From assembly GCA_964393825.1 (NCBI GenBank), contig CAYMUY010000006.1:1-64000 (forward strand): a stretch of 64,000 nucleotides of DNA, read 5' to 3'. How positions within the stretch are numbered: the first letter of the stretch is position 1; every line of letters begins with the position of its first letter. Below, piece after piece: positions 17,040 to 25,927 of the stretch. This stretch comes from PFJX01 sp964393825. GTDB taxonomy: Bacteria > Pseudomonadota > Gammaproteobacteria > Burkholderiales > Thiobacillaceae. A program made the translations under genes and the position numbers. Below the pieces are notes generated by a model. That model worked only from the letters and a program-made list of their open reading frames with translations. It made no database searches and was not told the DNA's origin.

Positions 17040-17839
17040 ATCTCGCAGGGCAGCAGGGCCAGCAGCATTCCACGAGAACGCGAGCGCTGGCCCATTTGTT
17101 GATGGATCACCCGGTATACGCGGCCCGCGAGCGGGACGGTGTCGGGGATGGCGTTCGGCGCGATCCCCCAATCCCGCATGGTCGCGGGCAGCACTTCCTT
17201 CGCGTCCTGGCCCAGCAAGGGTTCACCATTGCCGAGGTCGGTATCGGCGGCGCTGTTGGCCAGGGCAACCATGCCCTCGTCGTCGACGCCGACAATGGGC
17301 CAGGGAATCAATTGCAGCACTTCCTGCAAGGTGTCCAGCACGGTCTCGACTCGCCTGGCCTGGCGCGCCTGCTCGGCGACATGTGCCTGCAACTCCATGT
17401 TGGCTTCGCGCAACGCCTGGGTCAGGCGCCGATTCTCGTCGGCGACTTCCTTGCGCTGGAAGGCCTCGCGGATCTGCGTGCGCAATTGCTCGTCGTCCCA
17501 GGGCTTGGTGAGGAACTTGTAGATCGCGCCTTCATTGATGGCATCGGTAATGAACTGCAGATCGGTATAACCTGACAGCACGATACGCATGGTTTCCGGG
17601 CGCAAGTCCTTGACCCGGCGCAGGAATTCCACCCCGCTCATGCCTGGCATGCGCTGGTCCGACAGGATGACATCCACCTTTTCCGCGGCCATGAGGTCGA
17701 GTCCCTTGAAAGGATCGTCACAGGCGAGGATGCGATAGCCGTCGCGCCGCAAGGCACGTTGCAAGGCACTCAGGATGTTCGGTTCGTCATCCACCAGAAG
17801 CAGGGTGCGAGCGGGGCTTGTCTCGGTTGTCGTGGTCAT
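17030..17839 (-). CDS. Response regulator with receiver and PAS-like domains
   Basis: A 269-residue protein with an N-terminal receiver domain (VDDEPN; phospho-acceptor Asp61 in LSDQRMPGMSG; TKPWDD) linked by a coiled coil (about 125-165) to a PAS-like domain that starts at LQLIPWPIVGVDDEG. There is no DNA-binding or enzymatic output, so it probably acts through protein contact. Its receiver is close to those of the EAL and HD-GYP proteins at either end of the operon, including the KPWDD block. The start overlaps the stop of the upstream EAL-REC gene (ATGA). Confidence 0.88.
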   Translation of the reverse strand: MTTTTETSPARTLLLVDDEPNILSALQRALRRDGYRILACDDPFKGLDLMAAEKVDVILSDQRMPGMSGVEFLRRVKDLRPETMRIVLSGYTDLQFITDAINEGAIYKFLTKPWDDEQLRTQIREAFQRKEVADENRRLTQALREANMELQAHVAEQARQARRVETVLDTLQEVLQLIPWPIVGVDDEGMVALANSAADTDLGNGEPLLGQDAKEVLPATMRDWGIAPNAIPDTVPLAGRVYRVIHQQMGQRSRSRGMLLALLPCEMCP

Positions 17840-19044
17840 GGCTGATAGGGTCGAGTGGATGCGAGCGCGGCCTGGACGCGGAAAGCCTCGCGAATGCGTT
17901 CACGCAACTGTCGGTCGTCCCAGGGCTTGGTGAAAAACTTGTAGACGGCGCCGTTGTTGATGGCGTCGAGCACGGAAGCCATGTCGGCCTGACCGGAGAG
18001 GATGATACGCATGCAGTCAGGGTACATATCCTTGACCCGGGTCAGGAATTCACTGCCAGTCATGCCGGGCATGCGCTGGTCGGTAATCACCACCTGCACA
18101 TCATCCAGCGCCATCCGTTCCAGGCCTTCGGCGGCACTGCCGGCGGTGAGGATGCGGTAGCCCTCCTCGCGAAACATGCGGCGCAGGGCGGAGAGGATGC
18201 CCGGTTCGTCGTCAACCAGGAGCAGGGTGCGGTCAGCGTCGTCCGGCCCCGGGGTCCCGGGCAGGATCCTTTCCTCTCTGAGCAGGGCCAGGTATTCGTG
18301 CTCGGGCAGTGGCCGGCTGAACAAATAGCCCTGGATTTCGTCACAACCCAGTTTGCGCAGGTAGCCAAGTTGTGCCTCCCGCTCCACCCCCTCGGCCACC
18401 ACGTTCAGGTGCAAACGGTGCGCCAGGCCGATGATGCTGGCGACGATCCCGGCGGTGTTCGCGTCGTCGACCACATCCCGCACGAACGATTGATCGATTT
18501 TCAGGGTGTCGATGGGAAAGCGGCAGAGATAGGAAAAGCAGGAATAACCGGTACCGAAATCATCCAGGGAGAGCTTGATGCCGATGTCCTTGAACCGGCG
18601 CAACTGCGTCAGGGTGGAATCGATATCCCGCATCAGCATGCTTTCGGTCAACTCCAGTTCCAGGCAGGCCGGCTTCACCGCATAACGCTCGAGAGCACGG
18701 ACCACCACCTGGTCGAGATCACCCGCGTGGAATTGCCGCGCGGAGACATTGACCGCCAGACGGGTCTCGTCCAGTCCCAGATCCGCCCAGGCACGCAAAT
18801 GGGCGCACGCGGACTCGATGACCCAGGCGCCGATCGGCACGATCAGGCCGGACTCTTCCGCGATGTCGATGAATTCGGCCGGTGGCAACACCTGGCCATC
18901 ATGCCGCCAGCGCAGCAGCGCCTCGGCGCCGGCGATGCGGCCATTGAGCAGACTGCCCTTGGCCTGGAAGAACAACTCAAGCTCGCCGCGCGCCACGGCT
19001 TCCCGCAGCGCGAATTCCCTCTCCAGCCTGGGAAACACGCTCAC
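17836..19044 (-). CDS. EAL-domain c-di-GMP phosphodiesterase with C-terminal receiver
   Basis: A 402-residue protein starting at GTG 19044 (GTG 19038 has better spacing from GAGAGG). The EAL domain (about 10-255) has the full catalytic set: EALLRW (Glu41), NVSARQF (Asn99), ELTES, DDFGTGYS (Asp161-162), KIDQSFV (Lys182), EGVE, and GYLFSRPLP. A receiver domain follows (about 273-390) with Asp322 in ITDQRMPGMTG and TKPWDD. The order EAL then REC is the reverse of the usual REC-first layout. It should cleave c-di-GMP to pGpG under phosphorylation control. First gene of the signalling operon. Confidence 0.9.
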   Translation of the reverse strand: MSVFPRLEREFALREAVARGELELFFQAKGSLLNGRIAGAEALLRWRHDGQVLPPAEFIDIAEESGLIVPIGAWVIESACAHLRAWADLGLDETRLAVNVSARQFHAGDLDQVVVRALERYAVKPACLELELTESMLMRDIDSTLTQLRRFKDIGIKLSLDDFGTGYSCFSYLCRFPIDTLKIDQSFVRDVVDDANTAGIVASIIGLAHRLHLNVVAEGVEREAQLGYLRKLGCDEIQGYLFSRPLPEHEYLALLREERILPGTPGPDDADRTLLLVDDEPGILSALRRMFREEGYRILTAGSAAEGLERMALDDVQVVITDQRMPGMTGSEFLTRVKDMYPDCMRIILSGQADMASVLDAINNGAVYKFFTKPWDDRQLRERIREAFRVQAALASTRPYQP

Positions 19045-19258
19045 ACCCTCTCTCCCAGGGAGTGCATTGAACCAGACGCTGGATCTCGTTTCATGGCATG
19101 AACATCAGGCAAGAGAACAGTGACGCATCGGTTAACGGCCACATGGATGCAAACTTGAACGAAGAATTGGCAAACCGTTCGCCGCGCGCTTCGACGAACT
19201 GGCAGCTCTCGGCGAAGGCAGTCCCGGCAGGCCACCCGCTTCTGCTATCTTCGCGCGA

Positions 19259-20227
19259 ATGAACCTGCTGATCATCAAGATGACCTCCCTCGGCGACGTC
19301 GTCCACATGCTGCCGGCGCTGACCGAGGCAGCCACGCATTGCCCCGGGTTGCGCACAGACTGGGTGGTCGAGGAAGGCTACACGGCCATTCCCGCCTGGC
19401 ACCCCTGCGTCGACCGGGTGATTCCGTCCGCCATCCGGCGCTGGCGGCGTGGCCTCGGCTCAGGCGACACCTGGGCGGAGATGGCGGCGTTTCGCCGCGC
19501 CATCCAGGCGCGGGAATACGATCTGGTCCTGGATGCCCAGGGGCTGGTCAAGAGCGCGCTGGTAACCCGGCTCGCGCGTGGCCCGCGTGCCGGTCTCGCG
19601 CGCGGCAGCGCGCGAGAAGCTCTGGCCTGCCTGGCTTACTCGCGACGCTACCCTGCCGCGCGCGAATGGCACGCCATCACCCGCAATCGTCTGTTGATGG
19701 CCCAGGCGCTGGGTTATGAGATGGGCGCGGAGGCGGCATTTCGCTACGGGCTGGGCCCGCCGGCACCGTTCACGGTCGCCGGCCTTGGCGCGAATTACGT
19801 GGTCTGCCTGCACGGCACCGCCCGCGCGGAAAAGGAATATCCCGAAGCCGACTGGTCGACGCTGCTGACTCGGGTGAGCGCATTGGGCCCAAGCATCGCC
19901 CTGCCCTGGGGCAATGCCGTTGAAAAGGCGCGCGCCGAGCGTCTGGCGACGTCGATACCCGGCGCCCACGCCCTGCCGAAACTGGGCCTGGTCGAATTGG
20001 GCGGCCTGATCGCCGCCGCCCGCGGCGTGATCGGCGTCGATACCGGCCTGATGCATCTGGCCGCGGCCTTCCGCAAACCCGGTATCGGCCTCTATCCGGC
20101 GACGTCGCCGACGCGTTTTGGCGCTTATGCGGAAGCCGATGCCCCCGCCCTGATCAATCTCTCGCGGCGGGAGGAATTGACGCCGGAGGCGGTGGCGCGA
20201 GCGTTCGAGCGCATCCTGGCCTCCTGA
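19259..20227 (+). CDS. waaC: Lipopolysaccharide heptosyltransferase I
   Basis: A 322-residue GT9-family enzyme that adds the first heptose to Kdo of the lipopolysaccharide inner core at the cytoplasmic face. It opens with NLLIIKMTSLGDVVHMLPAL, the WaaC N-terminus, has LVLDAQGLVKSAL at about residue 87, and the ADP-heptose-binding region GVIGVDTGLMHLAAAF near residue 260. It is divergent from the signalling operon across a 214-base spacer in which I can identify no definite promoter or operator. Confidence 0.92.
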   Translation: MNLLIIKMTSLGDVVHMLPALTEAATHCPGLRTDWVVEEGYTAIPAWHPCVDRVIPSAIRRWRRGLGSGDTWAEMAAFRRAIQAREYDLVLDAQGLVKSALVTRLARGPRAGLARGSAREALACLAYSRRYPAAREWHAITRNRLLMAQALGYEMGAEAAFRYGLGPPAPFTVAGLGANYVVCLHGTARAEKEYPEADWSTLLTRVSALGPSIALPWGNAVEKARAERLATSIPGAHALPKLGLVELGGLIAAARGVIGVDTGLMHLAAAFRKPGIGLYPATSPTRFGAYAEADAPALINLSRREELTPEAVARAFERILAS

Positions 20228-20389
20228 GTCGCGCGACGCGGCCTCGTGGGTATTCCGGCACGATGACGCCAGCGTTTCCGGCCTGTGCCGATAACGCCTT
20301 GATTTGCCTGGAGGCCGCCGGTTTCTGGACTATTAGGTGTGATTTACGGCACAATCGCCGCCGTTTACAACCACACGGCAAGCTCTCAG

Positions 20390-20887
20390 ATGCCACGAAA
20401 GCGCACGCCGAAGCAGCCCGCGGAACAGCCCAGCCCCACGCCGGCGGGGAAGAGCATCCTGGTTCTGCACGGCCCCAACCTGAACCTGCTGGGCACGCGT
20501 GAACCCGCGCACTATGGCCATCAGACCCTGGCGGAGATCGACGCCGCCCTGATCGAGCAGGGTACCGCCGTCGGCGTCGCGGTGAAATGTTTCCAGAGCA
20601 ATGCCGAACACGCCCTGATCGAGCGCATCCATGCCGCGCGCGATCAGTCGGTTGCCTACATCATCATCAATCCCGCCGCCTTCACGCATACCAGCGTGGC
20701 CCTGCGTGACGCGCTGGCGGCGGTGGCCATCCCTTTCATCGAAGTACATCTGTCCAACGTCCACGCCCGTGAAGCCTTCCGCAAGCACTCTTACTTTTCC
20801 GACCTTGCGGCCGGCGTGATCTCGGGCCTGGGCGCGATGGGCTACCTTTTCGCGCTGGGCTACGCCCTCAACGCCCTGGAGGAATAA
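20390..20887 (+). CDS. aroQ: 3-Dehydroquinate dehydratase, type II
   Basis: Third step of the shikimate pathway (3-dehydroquinate to 3-dehydroshikimate), cytoplasmic dodecamer. From the ATG at 20390 (165 residues) the core begins at residue 22: VLHGPNLNLLGTREPAHYG with active-site Tyr42, IINPAAFTHTS (Asn94), and IEVHLSNVHAREAFR with catalytic His120 and Arg131. A short basic, proline-rich extension precedes the core. An upstream start at 20339 adds residues unlike the family. Four bases separate it from accB, so they are one transcription unit, as in many betaproteobacteria. Confidence 0.93.
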   Translation: MPRKRTPKQPAEQPSPTPAGKSILVLHGPNLNLLGTREPAHYGHQTLAEIDAALIEQGTAVGVAVKCFQSNAEHALIERIHAARDQSVAYIIINPAAFTHTSVALRDALAAVAIPFIEVHLSNVHAREAFRKHSYFSDLAAGVISGLGAMGYLFALGYALNALEE

Positions 20888-20891
20888 GTAC

Positions 20892-21362
20892 ATGGATCTC
20901 CGCAAGCTCAAAAAACTGATCGACCTGGTCCAGGAATCCGGCATCGCCGAACTGGAAATCACCGAAGGCGAGGAAAAAGTCCGCATCACCCGCGCGGTGG
21001 CCGGACAGACCGTCTACGCCGGCATGCCCATGATGCAGCCGGGCATGATGGGCATGTACCCGCAACAGCCACCCGCCGCCGCCGCTCCTGTGGCCGTGGC
21101 TGAAGCCGCCGAACCGGCGGTGCCGGAAGGCCATGTGGTGAAGTCGCCCATGGTCGGCACCTTCTATCGCACCCCTTCGCCCAACGCCAAGGCGTTCGTG
21201 GAAGTAGGCCAGGCGGTCAAGGCCGGCGACACGCTATGCATCATCGAAGCCATGAAGCTCATGAACGAGATCGAGGCGGACGAAGGCGGCGTGATCAAGG
21301 CCATCCTGATCGAGAACGGCCAGCCGGTGGAATACGGCGAGCCGCTGTTCATCATCGGTTGA
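20892..21362 (+). CDS. accB: Biotin carboxyl carrier protein of acetyl-CoA carboxylase
   Basis: The 156-residue carrier holds biotin for the acetyl-CoA carboxylase complex, the first step of fatty acid synthesis. The N-terminal region MDLRKLKKLIDLVQESGIAELEI and the Met/Pro/Ala-rich linker (45-75) are typical. The biotinyl domain has the EAMKLM motif with acceptor Lys122. It is followed by accC after 123 bases. Confidence 0.97.
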   Translation: MDLRKLKKLIDLVQESGIAELEITEGEEKVRITRAVAGQTVYAGMPMMQPGMMGMYPQQPPAAAAPVAVAEAAEPAVPEGHVVKSPMVGTFYRTPSPNAKAFVEVGQAVKAGDTLCIIEAMKLMNEIEADEGGVIKAILIENGQPVEYGEPLFIIG

Positions 21363-21485
21363 TGCCTGTAGCGCCAGCTTTGTCCCCCTTGGGCACGGCA
21401 TCCAGCAGGAGCGGCCGCCTGGTTTGCCCAAAGGCGGTTTCAAACTGGCGCCACGACACCACCGAAGCCGTTCGAGGAACCTCTC

Positions 21486-22838
21486 ATGTTTGAAAAAATC
21501 CTGATCGCCAATCGCGGCGAAATCGCGCTGCGCATCCAGCGGGCCTGTCGCGAGATGGGCATCAAGACCGTCGCGGTCTATTCCGAGGCGGATGCAGAAG
21601 CCAAGTATGTGCGCCTGGCGGATGAATCCGTGTGCATCGGCCCGGCGCCATCGGCGAAGAGCTATCTGCACGTGCCGTCCATCATCGCCGCCGCCGAAGT
21701 CACCGACGCCGAGGCGATCCATCCCGGCTACGGTTTCCTGTCCGAGAACGCCGGCTTTGCCGAGCGGGTGGAAAATTCCGGGTTTGTGTTCATCGGCCCG
21801 CGCGCGGACACCATTCGCCTGATGGGTGACAAGGTTTCCGCGAAGGACGCCATGAAAGCCTCCGGCGTGCCGGTGGTCCCGGGATCGGAAGGCGCCTTGC
21901 CGGACGAGGAGCCTGACGAGTGGCTGCGCATGGCGCGCGACATCGGCTACCCGGTGATCATCAAGGCCGCCGGCGGCGGCGGCGGTCGCGGCATGCGCGT
22001 GGTGCACACCGAGGCGCACCTGATCCAGTCGGTGCAACTGACCCAGGGCGAGGCGGCCTCGTCGTTCGGCAACCCCATGGTCTACATGGAAAAGTTCCTG
22101 GGCAACCCCCGCCACATCGAGATCCAGGTGCTTTCCGACATCCACGGCAACGCCATCCACCTGGGTGAACGCGACTGTTCGATGCAGCGGCGTCATCAAA
22201 AGGTGCTGGAAGAAGCGCCGGCACCCGGCCTCGACACGAAGCTGCGCAACCAGATCGGCGAACGCTGTGCCGAAGCCTGCCGCAAGATCGGCTATCGCGG
22301 CGCCGGCACCTTCGAATTCCTCTACGAGGACGGCGAGTTCTTCTTCATCGAGATGAACACCCGCGTCCAGGTGGAGCATCCGGTGACCGAATTCATCACT
22401 GGCGTCGACATCGTCCAGGAAAGCATCCGCATCGCCGCCGGCCTGCCGCTGGCGAACAGGCAGAAGGACATCCACTTCAAGGGCCATGCCATGGAGTGCC
22501 GCATCAACGCCGAGGATCCGGCCACCTTCATGCCCTCGCCCGGCCGCATCAGCCTGTATCACGCGCCGGGGGGGCCCGGCGTGCGGGTGGATTCCCATGT
22601 CTACCAGAACTACTACGTGCCGCCGCACTACGATTCGATGATCGGCAAGCTGATCACCTACGGCGCCACCCGCGAGCAGGCCATCGCCCGCATGCGCATC
22701 GCCCTGTCCGAGATGATCGTCGAGGGCATCAAGACCAACATCCCGCTGCATCAGGAGTTGCTCACGGACCGCGTGGTCCTGGATGGCGGTTACAGCATCC
22801 ATTACCTGGAGCAGAAACTGGGGATGAACAAGCATTGA
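21486..22838 (+). CDS. accC: Biotin carboxylase subunit of acetyl-CoA carboxylase
   Basis: The 450-residue ATP-grasp enzyme carboxylates biotin on AccB. It starts MFEKILIANRGEIALRIQRAC, has the glycine-rich ATP loop KAAGGGGGRGMR at about residue 160, ERDCSMQRRHQKVLEEAPAP (about 230-250), and FIEMNTRVQVEHPVTE with the catalytic arginine region. A GAGGAAC site precedes the ATG. The length equals that of the E. coli protein family. It is followed by prmA. Confidence 0.97.
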   Translation: MFEKILIANRGEIALRIQRACREMGIKTVAVYSEADAEAKYVRLADESVCIGPAPSAKSYLHVPSIIAAAEVTDAEAIHPGYGFLSENAGFAERVENSGFVFIGPRADTIRLMGDKVSAKDAMKASGVPVVPGSEGALPDEEPDEWLRMARDIGYPVIIKAAGGGGGRGMRVVHTEAHLIQSVQLTQGEAASSFGNPMVYMEKFLGNPRHIEIQVLSDIHGNAIHLGERDCSMQRRHQKVLEEAPAPGLDTKLRNQIGERCAEACRKIGYRGAGTFEFLYEDGEFFFIEMNTRVQVEHPVTEFITGVDIVQESIRIAAGLPLANRQKDIHFKGHAMECRINAEDPATFMPSPGRISLYHAPGGPGVRVDSHVYQNYYVPPHYDSMIGKLITYGATREQAIARMRIALSEMIVEGIKTNIPLHQELLTDRVVLDGGYSIHYLEQKLGMNKH

Positions 22839-22904
22839 CCCGTGGCGCCGGCTCCCCGCCGCTGCCTTTCGCCTGCCGGCGAGCGCCGGCGACAACATGG
22901 ACCG

Positions 22905-23786
22905 ATGATGCCCTGGCTTTCCCTGAAACTCGCCGCCGACCAGGAAGCGGCTGAAGTCCTGGCCGATGCCCTGATGGATGCCGGTGCCCTCTCGGTTTCC
23001 ATCGAGGATCGCGATGCCGGCACCGCCGAGGAAGCGCCGCAGTTCGGTGAGCCGGGGCTGGCGGACCCCAAGGCCTGGGCGCGCAACTGGGTCGTCGCCC
23101 TGCTCGAGGCGGGGGCCGACCTGCCCGGCCTGTTCGCGCAACTGGGGCTGGCCGCGGACCACGAACATCAGGTCGAACGGGTGGAGGAACAGGACTGGGT
23201 GCGTCTGACCCAATCCCAGTTCGACCCCATTCCCATCTCGCGGCGGCTGTGGATCGTGCCTTCCTGGCATGACGCCCCCGACCCCGAGGCAATCACCCTG
23301 GTGCTGGACCCCGGGCTGGCCTTCGGGACCGGTAGTCATCCCACCACCCGCCTGTGCCTGCAATGGCTGGAAGCCCATCTTGCCGGGGGCGAATCGGTAC
23401 TCGATTACGGCTGCGGCTCAGGCATCCTCGCCATTGCCGCCGTCAAGCTTGGTGCCGGCCAGGTCGTCGGCGTCGATGTCGACACCCAGGCGGTCACCGC
23501 CTCCCGCGACAACGCCGAACGCAACCAGGTGGAAGCCCGCTTCCACTTGCCCGATAGCGCGCCGGCCGGCCAGTTCGACGTTCTGGTGGCCAACATCCTC
23601 ACCAACCCTCTGAAGGCGCTCATGCCGCTGCTCGCTGCCCGTGTCAGGCCCGGTGGCCGCATCGCCCTGTCCGGCATCCTGGCGGAACAGGCGGAGGAAG
23701 TCATGGCGATCTACGGCCAGTCGTTCACCATGCGTCCGTGGCGGGATGCGGAAGGCTGGGTCTGCCTGGAAGGCATCAAGTCATGA
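22905..23786 (+). CDS. prmA: Ribosomal protein L11 methyltransferase
   Basis: A 293-residue SAM-dependent enzyme that trimethylates ribosomal protein L11. The N-terminal substrate-recognition domain runs to about residue 110, and the catalytic domain shows DPGLAFGTGSHPTTRLCL, the SAM loop VLDYGCGSGILAIAA, and VANILTNPL as the NPPY-like motif. The start is one of two adjacent ATG codons (22905 or 22908); an upstream frame extension is proline- and arginine-rich and rejected. It sits after accC, a common betaproteobacterial order. Confidence 0.94.
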   Translation: MMPWLSLKLAADQEAAEVLADALMDAGALSVSIEDRDAGTAEEAPQFGEPGLADPKAWARNWVVALLEAGADLPGLFAQLGLAADHEHQVERVEEQDWVRLTQSQFDPIPISRRLWIVPSWHDAPDPEAITLVLDPGLAFGTGSHPTTRLCLQWLEAHLAGGESVLDYGCGSGILAIAAVKLGAGQVVGVDVDTQAVTASRDNAERNQVEARFHLPDSAPAGQFDVLVANILTNPLKALMPLLAARVRPGGRIALSGILAEQAEEVMAIYGQSFTMRPWRDAEGWVCLEGIKS

Positions 23787-23856
23787 CTCGCCGGGCGTGT
23801 GTTTTCACCTCCCCTGCCCGTAGGGGAAGTGCGGCAACAGGCGCCCTGCCCCGTCC

Positions 23857-24804
23857 ATGCTGACCACCTGTCCCGAATGCCAGACCACCTTCCGGGTCAC
23901 CCAGGAACACCTGGGGCTGCGCCGCGGGCTGGTACGCTGCGGACATTGCGGGGTGGTGTTCAACGCCTATGACAGCCTGCTCGCGGAACTGGTGACACCT
24001 CCGGCCGAGCCGGAGAAGGTGGCGCGCGACACCCCCTCCGTCGAGACGCCGCGCCCAGCCGCACCGGTGGCGGAGCCGCCCGACCTTGCCGCCGCGGCTG
24101 CAGCCGTCGTCGAGCGGATGGCACGGCCGGGTGACACGGTGGACGAGCCAGCGAGCAGCCCGTGGGGAACGCCACACCCGCCGACCGAGCCGACCGAGTC
24201 AATCAAAGCGATCGAGAAGCGGGAGGAAACCGCGACGCCATCCGTGCCGCCTGCGTTGGAGACGTCGGAGTCCATCCTGCTATCTGAGCTGCCGACACGG
24301 ATCACCCCCCCCCGGCGGCCCCGGCCACCGCGCTACCGCCTCAAACTGGCGGTAGCCTTGCTGCTGACCGCCACCCTGCTCCTGCAACTGCTGGTTTTCC
24401 TGCGCGCCGATCTCGCCACCGCGCTGCCGGGCACGCGTCCGTTGCTCGCAGCCCTGTGTGGCCCCCTCCATTGCGAGGTGCCGCTGCCACGCCAGCTCGA
24501 CAAGACTGCCATCGCGGCCTCCTCGCTGGAGCACGATGCCGAAAACCGGTCGCGCAGCCGTCTCTCCCTGCTGCTCGCCAACCGCACCGGCCAGGCTCAG
24601 GCCTGGCCGCACATCGTGCTCATCCTCACCGACATGCGTGACAGCCCCGTCGCCCAGCGCGTGTTCACGCCCAAGGAATATCTGGCTGGAAAGGTGCGCT
24701 TGGATGCCGGCATGGCGGCCGGAGAGGAACAGGAAATACGTCTCGACCTGGATACCGGCACCCTGGCGGCGACCGGCTACGCGCTGGACCTGGCCTACCG
24801 CTGA
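23857..24804 (+). CDS. Zinc-ribbon (MJ0042) and DUF3426 membrane protein
   Basis: The 315-residue protein starts MLTTCPECQTTFRVTQEHL and then VRCGHCGVVFNA, a CxxC...CxxC zinc ribbon of the MJ0042 type. A long proline/acid-rich linker (50-155) leads to one membrane segment (about 166-190) and a C-terminal DUF3426 domain, probably periplasmic. The family commonly follows prmA in betaproteobacteria; its role is unknown. The 70-base spacer after prmA contains a small hairpin (TCCCCT/AGGGGA at 23810-23827) without a T-tract. Confidence 0.87.
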   Translation: MLTTCPECQTTFRVTQEHLGLRRGLVRCGHCGVVFNAYDSLLAELVTPPAEPEKVARDTPSVETPRPAAPVAEPPDLAAAAAAVVERMARPGDTVDEPASSPWGTPHPPTEPTESIKAIEKREETATPSVPPALETSESILLSELPTRITPPRRPRPPRYRLKLAVALLLTATLLLQLLVFLRADLATALPGTRPLLAALCGPLHCEVPLPRQLDKTAIAASSLEHDAENRSRSRLSLLLANRTGQAQAWPHIVLILTDMRDSPVAQRVFTPKEYLAGKVRLDAGMAAGEEQEIRLDLDTGTLAATGYALDLAYR

Positions 24805-24847
24805 GCCCCTGGCCATCCGGAGGGCGAGCGGCTCCCGCCGCGGCCGT

Positions 24848-25771
24848 CTACAACCCCGCCAGCACCCGGACATGTTCAGCCACGCTGCGGCCCAGTGAGG
24901 ACAGGTCATAGCCTCCTTCCAGCACCGAAACGACGCGACCACCGGTGGTGGCCTGGGTCGCGGCCATGGCTTGCTCGGTGATCCAGGTGTAATCCGCCTC
25001 CACCAGCCCGAACTGGCCCATGTCGTCCTCGCGATGGGCGTCGAAACCCGCGGAGAAGAACAGCATTTCCGGCTGGAAGGCGGCCAGCGGTGGCAGGATC
25101 TTTTCCGCGAAGGCCTCGCGGTAGCGCTTGCCGGCGGTGCCGGCGGGCAGTGGCACGTTGACGATGTGGTCGCTCACCGTCTCGGCGCCGCAATAAGGAT
25201 AGAAAGGATGCTGGAAGGTGGAACAGAGCATCACCCTCGGGTCGTCCTTGAAGATGTCCTCGGTACCGTTGCCATGGTGGACATCGAAATCGACGATGGC
25301 CACCCGCTTGAGGCCATGTGCCTCCAGGGCGTGCGCAGCGGCGATGGCGACATTGTTGAAGATGCAGAAGCCCATGGAGCGATTGCGGGTGGCATGGTGC
25401 CCGGGTGGCCGGCAGGCGACGAAGGCGTTCGCAATCTTGCCGCGCATGATCCGGTCCACGGCCATGATGCCGCCGCCGGCGGCGCGATAGGCTGCCTCCA
25501 GGCTGTGCGCGTTCATCGCGGTATCGCCATCCAGGTTGACCATGCCCTCGTAGGGTGAGGCCGCTTCGATGGCGTCGATGTAGGTGACGTCATGAACCCG
25601 CGCCAGATGGCTGCGGTGCGCCAGTGGCGCTTCCTGGTGGCTCAGGTAGTCGAACAGGTGTGCCGCGTGCAGGCGGTCGTTGATGGCGTTGAGGCGTGAG
25701 GGGCTTTCCGGGTGCTGATGCCCCATATCGTGCCTGAGGCACTCGGGATGGCTGATGTAGGCGGTATGCAT
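24848..25771 (-). CDS. Histone deacetylase family protein (class II-like)
   Basis: A 307-residue zinc hydrolase of the HDAC/AcuC/acetylpolyamine amidohydrolase superfamily. Visible catalytic elements: RPPGHHATRN (about 120), the DFDVHHGNGTEDIF zinc and charge-relay motif (about 165), FFSAGFDAHREDDMG (about 245) and EGGYD (about 290). It may deacetylate proteins or small molecules. It is divergent from a Pat-type acetyltransferase gene, 156 bases between starts, suggesting an acetylation/deacetylation pair. Confidence 0.92.
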   Translation of the reverse strand: MHTAYISHPECLRHDMGHQHPESPSRLNAINDRLHAAHLFDYLSHQEAPLAHRSHLARVHDVTYIDAIEAASPYEGMVNLDGDTAMNAHSLEAAYRAAGGGIMAVDRIMRGKIANAFVACRPPGHHATRNRSMGFCIFNNVAIAAAHALEAHGLKRVAIVDFDVHHGNGTEDIFKDDPRVMLCSTFQHPFYPYCGAETVSDHIVNVPLPAGTAGKRYREAFAEKILPPLAAFQPEMLFFSAGFDAHREDDMGQFGLVEADYTWITEQAMAATQATTGGRVVSVLEGGYDLSSLGRSVAEHVRVLAGL

Positions 25772-25927
25772 GGCGGATCGGTATCAAAAAGCAATACTGA
25801 ATATACGCCCGCTTCATGCCCTGGTAACGCCATTGGGCCTATCATGGCGACAAAGCGAGGGCCACCGAAGCAGCGTGTGCGGGCCGAAACTCGCGGATTC
25901 CCCAATAGCCAACCCGATGCCAACACC

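Noticed and set aside
21234..23378. A 714-codon open frame antisense to accB-accC-prmA
   Set aside because: It spans three convincing genes and two intergenic spacers on the other strand and shows no recognisable motif.
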